Position numbers and translations under genes: made by a program. Below are positions 16,108-23,124 of a DNA stretch of 64,000 nt, in pieces (the first letter of the stretch is position 1; every line of letters starts with the position of its first letter). The stretch is taken from positions 422,716 to 486,715 of the forward strand of contig NZ_CAKKMV010000002.1 of assembly GCF_918697865.1 (NCBI RefSeq). Direction: 5' to 3'. Under the pieces are notes generated by a model, which worked only from the letters and a program-made list of their open reading frames with translations, did not search any database and was not told where the DNA came from. Origin of the DNA: Massilia sp. Bi118. Its GTDB lineage: Bacteria; Pseudomonadota; Gammaproteobacteria; Burkholderiales; Burkholderiaceae_D.

Positions 16108-17178
16108 ATGATCCCAACCGAGAGCCTGCCCCGCGAGCGCTTTGCCGGCCTGGACCTGCTGGCCGCCAGCGTGCTGGTGGCCGATGCCGCCGGCCTGGTG
16201 CGCTATGCGAATCCGGCCGCCGAGCACCTGCTCGAGGTGTCGGTCAAGTCGCTGTCGCGCCAGAAGCTGGCCGGCCTGTTCGCCAACGGCGAGGAGCTGG
16301 GCGCCCTGTGCGCGCAGGCGCTGGCGCACCGCTATGCCGACCTGCGCCAGGACCTGACCCTGCAGCGCCCGGGCCGCGAGCCGCTGCACGTGCACGTCAT
16401 GGTCAGCGCGGCCGGCGAGGACGAGGTGGTAGTCGAGCTGCGCGAGAACGTGCAGCAGTTGAAGCTGGATCGCGAGGAGCGCATCCTCGACCAGAGCCAG
16501 GCCAACAAGGAGCTGGTCCGCAACCTGGCGCACGAAATCAAGAACCCGCTGGGCGGCATCCGCGGCGCGGCGCAGCTGCTGGAGCTCGAGCTGCCGGATG
16601 CGTCCCTGCGCGAGTACACCCAGGTGATCATCAAGGAAGCCGACCGCCTGCAGACCCTGGTCGACCGCCTGCTGGCGCCGCACCGCCGCCCGCACATTGT
16701 CGGCGACGTCAACATCCACGAAGTCTGCGAGCGCGTGCGCAGCCTGGTGCTGGCCGAATTCCCGTCCGGCTTGCGCATCAAACGCGACTACGACGCCTCG
16801 ATTCCCGAATTCCGCGGCGACAAGGAACAGCTGATCCAGGCCGTGCTGAACATCGTCCACAATGCCGCCCAGGCCCTGCGCGCGCGCATTGCCGCGGGCG
16901 AAGCCGAGATCGTCCTGCGCACCCGGGTGGCGCGCCAGGTCACCCTGGCCAAGGTGCGTTACGGGCTGGCATTAGACTTGCATATCATCGACAATGGACC
17001 GGGCATCGCCCCCGATATCCGCGACCGCATCTTCTATCCGCTCGTCTCCGGACGGGAGGGCGGCAGCGGACTCGGGCTGACGCTGGCGCAGACCTTCGTG
17101 CAGCAGCACCTGGGGCTGATCGAGTGCGAAAGCCGGCCTGGACTGACGGATTTCCGCATCCTGATCCCGCTGCCATAA
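16108..17178 (+). CDS. ntrB: Nitrogen regulation sensor histidine kinase NtrB (GlnL)
   Basis: A 356-residue soluble kinase that phosphorylates and dephosphorylates NtrC in response to PII and glutamine status. An N-terminal PAS domain (about residues 10-120) is followed by the HisKA helix NLAHEIKNPLGGIRGAAQLL with the phosphorylated His at 142, and an HATPase domain with HNAAQALRAR (N box), DNGPGI (G1) and GREGGSGLGL (G2). No membrane span or signal peptide is present, as expected for NtrB. The start is the ATG one base after the DUF4124 stop; the frame extends upstream only as an overlap of that gene. ntrC follows after 59 bases. Confidence 0.96.
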   Translation: MIPTESLPRERFAGLDLLAASVLVADAAGLVRYANPAAEHLLEVSVKSLSRQKLAGLFANGEELGALCAQALAHRYADLRQDLTLQRPGREPLHVHVMVSAAGEDEVVVELRENVQQLKLDREERILDQSQANKELVRNLAHEIKNPLGGIRGAAQLLELELPDASLREYTQVIIKEADRLQTLVDRLLAPHRRPHIVGDVNIHEVCERVRSLVLAEFPSGLRIKRDYDASIPEFRGDKEQLIQAVLNIVHNAAQALRARIAAGEAEIVLRTRVARQVTLAKVRYGLALDLHIIDNGPGIAPDIRDRIFYPLVSGREGGSGLGLTLAQTFVQQHLGLIECESRPGLTDFRILIPLP

Positions 17179-17237
17179 GCGCCGGGACGGTGCGGCCGCG
17201 GTCCAAACATTGAACCATCGCGGGAAGCACTGAACTA

Positions 17238-18755
17238 ATGAAACCAATCTGGATTGTCGACGACGATGCATCGATCCGCTGGGTGCTGGAAAAGGCCCTG
17301 GCGCGCGAGAACCTGGCAACCCGGAGCTTCGCCAGCGGACGCGAGGCGCTGGCCGCCTTCGAGAACGACAGCCCGCAGGTGCTGGTCTCGGACATCCGCA
17401 TGCCGGGCGAGTCCGGCCTGGACCTGCTGGCGGCCGTCAAGGAAAAGCATCCCGGCCTGCCGGTCATCGTCATCACCGCCTTCTCCGACCTCGATTCGGC
17501 CGTCGCCTCCTTCCAGGGCGGCGCCTTCGAATACCTGGCCAAGCCCTTCGACATCGACAAGGCGGTGGCGCTGATCCGGCGCGCGCTGGAAGAGAGCCTG
17601 CGCGAGGCCAGCGTCGAGACCGCCCCCCTTGAAGCGCCCGAGATCCTGGGCCAGGCGCCGGCCATGCAGGAAGTCTTCCGCGCCATCGGCCGCCTGTCGC
17701 AATCCAATGTGACGGTCCTGATCACGGGGGAGAGCGGCACCGGCAAGGAGTTGGTGGCGCGCGCCCTGCACAAGCACAGCCCGCGCGCCGCGCAGCCTTT
17801 CATCGCGCTGAACACGGCGGCGATCCCGAAGGACCTGCTGGAATCCGAACTGTTCGGCCACGAGCGCGGCGCCTTCACCGGCGCCCAGGCGATGCGGCGC
17901 GGCCGCTTCGAGCAGGCCGAGAACGGCACGCTCTTCCTCGACGAGATCGGCGACATGCCGTTCGACTTGCAGACGAGGTTGCTGCGGGTGCTGTCCGACG
18001 GCCACTTCTACCGCGTGGGCGGGCACCAGCCCGTGAAGGCCAATGTGCGCGTGATCGCCGCCACCCACCAGAACCTGGAACAGCGCGTGCGCGACGGCCT
18101 GTTCCGCGAAGACCTGTATCACCGCCTGAACGTGATCCGGCTGCGCCTGCCTTCCTTGCGCGAGCGGCGCGAGGACATCCCCCTCCTGGTGCGCCACTTC
18201 CTGGTGCAGAGCGCACGCCAGTTGGGCGTCGAGCCCAAGCGGCTGAGCGAGGAGGCGCAGCGCTGCCTTGCGGCCCTCGACCTGCCGGGCAATGTGCGCC
18301 AGCTGGAAAACCTGTGCAACTGGATCACCGTAATGGCGCCGGGCCAGACCGTCGAGGTCAAGGACCTGCCGCGCGAGCTGACCCAGGCCCAGCCCGCGTT
18401 CGCCTTCGCCGCCCCGCCCGTCACCGCGCCGGTGGCGATGCCGGCGCCGGCCGCCGGACCGCTGCAGGGCGGTCTCGACGCCGCCGGCGCGCTGCCGGCT
18501 ATGAGCGCGGCCGTGCCGACGGGCGCCGACGGCTGGATCGGCCTGCTCGAACTGCAGGCCGCGCGCATGCTGTCGGACGGCCAGGTCGAGGTGATGGACG
18601 TGCTGGGCAAGCAGTTCGAAACGGCCCTGATCCGCACGGCGCTCAAGCATACGCATGGGCGCAAGAACGATGCGGCGATCAGGCTGGGGATAGGGCGGAA
18701 TACGATTACGCGGAAGATTGCGGAATTGGGAATCGACGGAGCAAAGGACGAATAA
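17238..18755 (+). CDS. ntrC: Nitrogen regulation response regulator NtrC (GlnG)
   Basis: A 505-residue sigma-54 activator. The receiver domain has the acidic pocket VDDD and phospho-acceptor Asp52 (VSDIRMPG). The AAA+ domain has Walker A GESGTGKE (about 164) and the sigma-54 contact loop GAFTGA (about 211). A Pro/Ala-rich linker leads to the C-terminal Fis-type helix-turn-helix (ALKHTHGRKNDAAIRLGIGRNTITRKI). It should bind the TGCACC-N5-GGTGCA sites upstream of glnA at 13915 and 13955. It is the last gene of the DUF4124-ntrB-ntrC unit and is followed by repeat sequence, not another gene. Confidence 0.97.
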   Translation: MKPIWIVDDDASIRWVLEKALARENLATRSFASGREALAAFENDSPQVLVSDIRMPGESGLDLLAAVKEKHPGLPVIVITAFSDLDSAVASFQGGAFEYLAKPFDIDKAVALIRRALEESLREASVETAPLEAPEILGQAPAMQEVFRAIGRLSQSNVTVLITGESGTGKELVARALHKHSPRAAQPFIALNTAAIPKDLLESELFGHERGAFTGAQAMRRGRFEQAENGTLFLDEIGDMPFDLQTRLLRVLSDGHFYRVGGHQPVKANVRVIAATHQNLEQRVRDGLFREDLYHRLNVIRLRLPSLRERREDIPLLVRHFLVQSARQLGVEPKRLSEEAQRCLAALDLPGNVRQLENLCNWITVMAPGQTVEVKDLPRELTQAQPAFAFAAPPVTAPVAMPAPAAGPLQGGLDAAGALPAMSAAVPTGADGWIGLLELQAARMLSDGQVEVMDVLGKQFETALIRTALKHTHGRKNDAAIRLGIGRNTITRKIAELGIDGAKDE

Positions 18756-18762
18756 GCGCCAC

Positions 18763-18923
18763 GTCGTTCCCGCCGCACCCCGTCGTTCCCGCCACACCCC
18801 GTCGTTCCCGCGAAAGCGGGAACCCATGCTGAAGTGCCGAAGTCAGTCGGGTCAGCGTTTCAGCGTACTTTCCGAGTCCCAACGCTCAGCATGGATTCCC
18901 GCGTGCGCGGGGATGACGCGGTA
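18763..18923. repeat. Inverted and tandem small repeats between ntrC and corA
   Basis: The unit CGTCGTTCCCGCC occurs three times in near tandem (about 18763-18815). The last copy continues as TTCCCGCGAAAGCGGGAA, a perfect stem, then CCCATGCTGA. About 80 bases later the inverse follows: CAGCATGGATTCCCGCG and CGCGGGGATGACG. The outer arms form a large hairpin. It matches the common intergenic repeat type in Neisseria and Burkholderiales whose false translation gives SFPRKRE and WIPACAGMT peptides. It is non-coding and probably present in many genomic copies. Confidence 0.85.
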
Positions 18924-18938
18924 GTGTAGACTTTCGCC

Positions 18939-19904
18939 ATGCTAATCAACTGCGTCGCCTACCAGGAAGGTAAAAAACTCTCCGACATCCCCGTCGAGGA
19001 CATCAGCGACTATCTCGAACGTCCCGGCTGCTTCGTCTGGGTCGCGCTGCGCGATGCCACCGATGCCGAGATGCGCCAGATGCAGGAAGAGTTCAACCTG
19101 CACGAACTGGCGGTCGAGGATGCCGCGCGCGGCCACCAGCGGCCGAAGATCGAGGAATACGGCGACTGCCTGTTCACCGTCGTGCACACCGTCGATCTCG
19201 AAGGCGATGCGCTGGCCACCGGCGAACTCGCGATCTTTGCCGGCCCCAATTACGTGCTGTCGGTGCGGCGCGATGCCGCCAAGGGTTTCCTGGGCGTGCG
19301 CGCCCGCGCCGAGCGCGAGCCGCACCTGCTCAGCATGGGCTCGTCCTTCGTGATGTACGCGCTGATGGACGCCGTGGTCGACCGCTATTTCCCCATCGTC
19401 GACAAGCTCGAATCCGAGCTGGAAACCATCGAGGACCGCATCTTCACCCACGGCGCCCAGCGCCAGAACGTCGAGCGCCTGTACCAGCTCAAGCGCAAGG
19501 GCCTAGAGCTGCGCCACGCGGTGATTCCGCTGATGGACGCCGTCGGGCGCCTGCTGGGCGGCCGCGCGCCGACCATGGCGACCGGGGTGCAGGACTATTT
19601 TCGCGACGTGCACGACCACCTGATCCGCATCGGCGGCCGCCTCGATACCATCCGCGACACCATCGCCACCGCGATCCAGGTGAACCTGGCGATGGTCTCG
19701 ATCGACGAGAGCGAAGTGAACAAGCAGCTGGCCGCCTGGGCCGCGATCTTCGCCGTGTTCACTGCCTTCGCCGGGGTGTGGGGCATGAACTTCAAGTACA
19801 TGCCGGAGCTGGACTGGAAGTGGGGCTATCCGATGGCCATTGGCGCCATGTTTGCAGTGTGTTTCTATTTGTATCGGAAATTCCGCAAGGCCGGCTGGCT
19901 GTAG
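18939..19904 (+). CDS. corA: CorA family magnesium/divalent cation channel
   Basis: A 321-residue inner-membrane protein of the CorA family, pentameric channels for Mg2+ (also Co2+ and Ni2+). A large soluble N-terminal domain with long charged helices leads to two C-terminal membrane spans. The loop after the first has the signature GMN (about residues 282-284), followed by a second span (MAIGAMFAVCFYLY) and a positively charged tail (RKFRKAGWL), all as in the family. It stands alone between a repeat region and a terminator. No Mg riboswitch or leader peptide is visible upstream. Cation selectivity cannot be read directly. Confidence 0.95.
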   Translation: MLINCVAYQEGKKLSDIPVEDISDYLERPGCFVWVALRDATDAEMRQMQEEFNLHELAVEDAARGHQRPKIEEYGDCLFTVVHTVDLEGDALATGELAIFAGPNYVLSVRRDAAKGFLGVRARAEREPHLLSMGSSFVMYALMDAVVDRYFPIVDKLESELETIEDRIFTHGAQRQNVERLYQLKRKGLELRHAVIPLMDAVGRLLGGRAPTMATGVQDYFRDVHDHLIRIGGRLDTIRDTIATAIQVNLAMVSIDESEVNKQLAAWAAIFAVFTAFAGVWGMNFKYMPELDWKWGYPMAIGAMFAVCFYLYRKFRKAGWL

Positions 19905-19923
19905 ACGGCGTCCTCTTCATAGA

Positions 19924-19950
19924 CAAAGCACGCTTTGGCGTGCTTTTTTT
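19924..19950 (+). terminator. Intrinsic terminator after corA
   Basis: AAGCACGC and GCGTGCTT form a stem with a four-base loop, followed by seven T. It starts 20 bases past the corA stop. Confidence 0.9.
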
Positions 19951-20005
19951 ATATTGCATTGCAGCAAATAGATCGCGCCGTCGCTTGTTCAGCAAATTAT
20001 GATTT

Positions 20006-20014
20006 GTTACGAAA
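20006..20014 (+). promoter_or_regulatory. Putative leader element GTTACGAAA (receptor at 20150)
   Basis: GTTACGAAA lies 144 bases before the receptor start; the same nonamer, TGTTACGAAA in context, lies 135 bases before the receptor at 40238. Both are in AT-rich leader DNA. It could be part of a promoter or an operator; this is based only on the recurrence. Confidence 0.25.
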
Positions 20015-20149
20015 TGTTATGTTGCGTAAACGAGATTTTCACGGTGTAAATATTGACCAATGCTCAACCCGGCGATCATTATTCAGCCCGCCGACTTGGG
20101 CGACCCGATCTTCCCAAGCCAGCGACAACATTATCGTTTGGGAAAATTC

Positions 20150-22897
20150 ATGTTCAAAGAAAAAACCTTGTCGCGCGCCGTGCGCGTCATGTTCGCCGGC
20201 GCCGTGGGCGTCGGCCTGATGGGCCAGGCCCTGGCGCAGGAATCGGACAAGCCGATTGCCCGCGTCGAAGTGACCGGCTCCTCGATCAAGCGCGCCGACA
20301 TCGAAGGCGCACTGCCGGTGCAGATGGTCAGCGCCGCGGACATCAAGCGCAGCGGCGCCACCAACACCGCCGAACTGCTGACCACCCTGACCGCGAACGC
20401 CATGGCCGGCGCCAGCAACCAGGCTGAAGGCGCGGGCCTGTCGACCTATGGCCTGTCCAGCGCCAGCCTGCGCGGCCTGGGCTCGAGCAAGACCCTGGTG
20501 CTGGTCAACGGCCGCCGCCTCGGCAACTACGCCACCGACGGCACCGCCGTCGACGTCAACTCGATCCCGCTGGCTTCGATCGACCACGTGGAAGTGCTGA
20601 AGGACGGCGCCTCCGGCGTGTACGGCTCCGATGCGATCGGCGGCGTCATCAACTTCATCACCCGCCAGAACTACCAGGGCGTGGAACTGAACGGCTACAC
20701 CAGCGTCAGCCGCGGCGGCGGCGGCCAGGCCAACAAGGCCAGCATCCTGGCCGGCTGGGGCGATTTCGATGCGGACCGCTACAACATCACGCTGTCGGCC
20801 GACGTCAGCAAGGACAAGGCCATCTTCGGCCGCCAGCGCGACTACGCGAAGAACGGCTGGAACAACAACGGCTTCCGCGATTCGAGCGCGACCCCGAGCG
20901 GCAACTACAGCACCTTCGACCCGGTCACCACCGCCAACGCCGGCGGCGTGATCCCGAATGCGCTGAACTCGATCGGCACCGGCATCGGCAACGGCCTGAC
21001 GCAAGCCAACTGCGCCGCCAACGGCAGCGCATGGGACGCCAACCTGGGTACCTGCCGCTTCGACAGCTCGCCCTACGTCAACCTGGTGCCGGAAGCCAAG
21101 CGCGCCAACGTGGGCGGCAGCTTCCGCTTCAAGCTGAACGACAGCACCGAGCTGTTCATGGAAGGCTTCGTCTCGCGCAACGAGACCACCCAGCACGCGC
21201 AGGCTTCGCCGTACAGCGCGTCCTTCCTGTCGACCGACCCGGCCTTCGCCACCCAGAACCTGTACCCGGCCATCGTCGTTTCCCCGACCAGCCCTTACTA
21301 CCCGACCGCCCTGGCAGCCGCCAACGGCGTGGCCGGCCAGCCGCTGACCGTCAGCTACCGCGCCTTCGACGGCGGCGACCGCATCGCCAGGGACACCGCG
21401 ATCGCATCGCACCTGGCGCTGGGCTTCCGCGGCACCGTCAAGGGTTATGACTACGACGTCGCCTACACCCACAACTCGAGCGACGTCACCGAGCGCGCGA
21501 TCCAGGGTTACCAGAACCAGACCGCGCTGGTCAAACTGCTGAGCAACAACAACGCCTTCAACCCGCTGGCCCAGTACCAGTCGGCCGATCTGGCGCGCCA
21601 GATCTACGGCACCAACTACGTCGGTCCGGTCATGAACGCGGTGCTGCGCAACGACGCCATCAACGCACGCATCTCGGGCGACCTGTACCAGCTGCCGGCC
21701 GGCATGGTGAAGTTCGCCGTCGGCGCCTCGATGAGCGACGAGAACCTGTCGGTCAACCCGAGCGCGGCCTACCAGAGCGGCGACGTATCCGGCTACGGCG
21801 GCGCCCAGCTGCCGCTGTCGGCCTCGCGCAATTCGTCGGCGGTGTTCGCCGAAGCCATCGTGCCGATCGTGAAGCACCTGGAAGCCGACCTGGCCGTCCG
21901 TCACGACCGCTACCCGAACGCCAGCGCCACCAACCCGAAGGTCAGCCTGCGCTGGCAGCCGGTTTCGCAGGTGCTGCTGCGCGGCTCCTACGGCAAGGGC
22001 TTCCGCGAGCCTTCGCTGCCTGAGCTGATGAACCAGCAGACCATTGGCACCAGCGCCAACCTGACCGACCCGGTCACCGGCCAGTTCGGCCAGTTCAACC
22101 AGACCTACGGCGGCAACCCGAACCTGCAGCCGGAGAAGTCGGAACAGTCCTCCCTGGGCCTGGTGGTCGATCCGGTCAAGGGCCTGTCGATCGCCGTCGA
22201 CTGGTGGAAGATCAACGTGAACAACCTGGTAACCACGCTGTCGCCGTCGTTCACCCTGGGCCAGGCAGCCGCCGGCAACCCGGCCTATACCGGCCTGGTG
22301 ACCCGCGATTCGGCAGGCAACATCACCAACATCGTCGGCACCAACATCAATGCCGGCAGCGTGAAGACCGAAGGCGTGGACCTGGACGTGCGCTGGGCCC
22401 TGCTGAAGTCGCCGACCTACGGCAACTTCAACCTGCGCCTGAACGGTACCTACACCTCGAAGTATGACCTGACCCTGGCCGACGGCACGGTGCAGCGCAG
22501 CGTCGCCGCGACCATCGACAAGGACGGCAACGTGCTGAGCGCGGTCTCCAACGGCGGCATCATCTTCCGCTGGAAGGATCAGCTGACCCTGGACTGGAAG
22601 TACAAGAAGTTCGGCGCCTCGCTGACCAACAACTTCCAGTCGGGCTATTGGGATGCCTACCGCGCGGATGCGGAAGAGCCGATCGCCCAGCACGTCGGCG
22701 CCTTCTCGACCTGGGACCTGCAGGGCACCTACAGCGGCTTCAAGAACCTGACCCTGACCGCGGGCGTCAAGAACCTGTTCAACCGCAAGCCGACCGAAGT
22801 CATCACCGGCGGTTCCTACTTCCAGACGGGCTACGATCCGACCTGGTACGACCCGCGCGGCCAGACCGGCTACGTGAGCGCGAGCTACCAGTTCTGA
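20150..22897 (+). CDS. TonB-dependent outer-membrane receptor
   Basis: From ATG 20150 this is a 915-residue receptor. The signal peptide ends GQALA before QESDK. The plug domain has VEVTGSSIKR, the LVLVNGRRLGNY motif and the conserved VEVLKDGASGVYGSDAIGGVINFITR. The remaining 700 residues form the 22-strand barrel, with YGKGFREPSLPEL and the C-terminal aromatic strand ending SYQF. There is no N-terminal STN signalling domain. Substrate unknown: no FecI/FecR pair, permease or enzyme is adjacent. It is a single-gene unit between two terminators. The upstream ATG at 20060 would put about 30 unlikely residues before the signal peptide. Confidence 0.93.
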   Translation: MFKEKTLSRAVRVMFAGAVGVGLMGQALAQESDKPIARVEVTGSSIKRADIEGALPVQMVSAADIKRSGATNTAELLTTLTANAMAGASNQAEGAGLSTYGLSSASLRGLGSSKTLVLVNGRRLGNYATDGTAVDVNSIPLASIDHVEVLKDGASGVYGSDAIGGVINFITRQNYQGVELNGYTSVSRGGGGQANKASILAGWGDFDADRYNITLSADVSKDKAIFGRQRDYAKNGWNNNGFRDSSATPSGNYSTFDPVTTANAGGVIPNALNSIGTGIGNGLTQANCAANGSAWDANLGTCRFDSSPYVNLVPEAKRANVGGSFRFKLNDSTELFMEGFVSRNETTQHAQASPYSASFLSTDPAFATQNLYPAIVVSPTSPYYPTALAAANGVAGQPLTVSYRAFDGGDRIARDTAIASHLALGFRGTVKGYDYDVAYTHNSSDVTERAIQGYQNQTALVKLLSNNNAFNPLAQYQSADLARQIYGTNYVGPVMNAVLRNDAINARISGDLYQLPAGMVKFAVGASMSDENLSVNPSAAYQSGDVSGYGGAQLPLSASRNSSAVFAEAIVPIVKHLEADLAVRHDRYPNASATNPKVSLRWQPVSQVLLRGSYGKGFREPSLPELMNQQTIGTSANLTDPVTGQFGQFNQTYGGNPNLQPEKSEQSSLGLVVDPVKGLSIAVDWWKINVNNLVTTLSPSFTLGQAAAGNPAYTGLVTRDSAGNITNIVGTNINAGSVKTEGVDLDVRWALLKSPTYGNFNLRLNGTYTSKYDLTLADGTVQRSVAATIDKDGNVLSAVSNGGIIFRWKDQLTLDWKYKKFGASLTNNFQSGYWDAYRADAEEPIAQHVGAFSTWDLQGTYSGFKNLTLTAGVKNLFNRKPTEVITGGSYFQTGYDPTWYDPRGQTGYVSASYQF

Positions 22898-22919
22898 TAC
22901 CGGTAAGCGCGTAAACGCC

Positions 22920-22955
22920 AAAACCCGCTGCGTACAAACGCGGCGGGTTTTTTAT
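22920..22955 (+). terminator. Intrinsic terminator after the first receptor
   Basis: AAACCCGC (22921-22928) pairs with GCGGGTTT (22943-22950), the loop holding a further TGCG/CGCG pairing, followed by a T run. Confidence 0.88.
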
Positions 22956-23028
22956 TTTGCGCACCCGTCCCTGTCATGGCCAATTTGCAACAATTACTAA
23001 TAAACAATTGGTTTGATGTAAATATATA

Positions 23029-23055
23029 TTGACACCCCGAATATGCATATGTTCC
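23029..23055 (+). promoter_or_regulatory. Receptor leader element TTGACA-N13-TATGTTCC
   Basis: TTGACACCCC begins at 23029 and TATGTTCC at 23048, 96 bases before the Oar-like receptor. The same two strings at the same spacing occur before the receptor at 29308. TTGACA is a perfect -35 hexamer, but no good -10 follows at 16-18 bases, so this may be an operator or a non-standard promoter. Confidence 0.35.
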
Positions 23056-23124
23056 AGTGTACGCCGTCGAATTGCTAAATTGCAATGACGACCTCACAAC
23101 AAATCGATATCGACAGGGGGAAGT

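Noticed and set aside
18763..18923. Possible CRISPR array
   Set aside because: The GTTCCCGC copies are only about 13 bases, are unevenly spaced and appear in both orientations, so there are no spacers of constant length.
18718..18924. 68-codon frame across the ntrC-corA gap
   Set aside because: Its translation contains SFPRKREP and WIPACAGMT, the well-known false peptides produced by a non-coding intergenic repeat.
20039..22921. 960-codon open frame antisense to a receptor gene
   Set aside because: It mirrors the receptor gene in a GC-rich genome. Its translation is a low-complexity mix of Val, Ala, Gly, Arg, His and Asp with no signal peptide or domain, while the sense frame has full receptor motifs.
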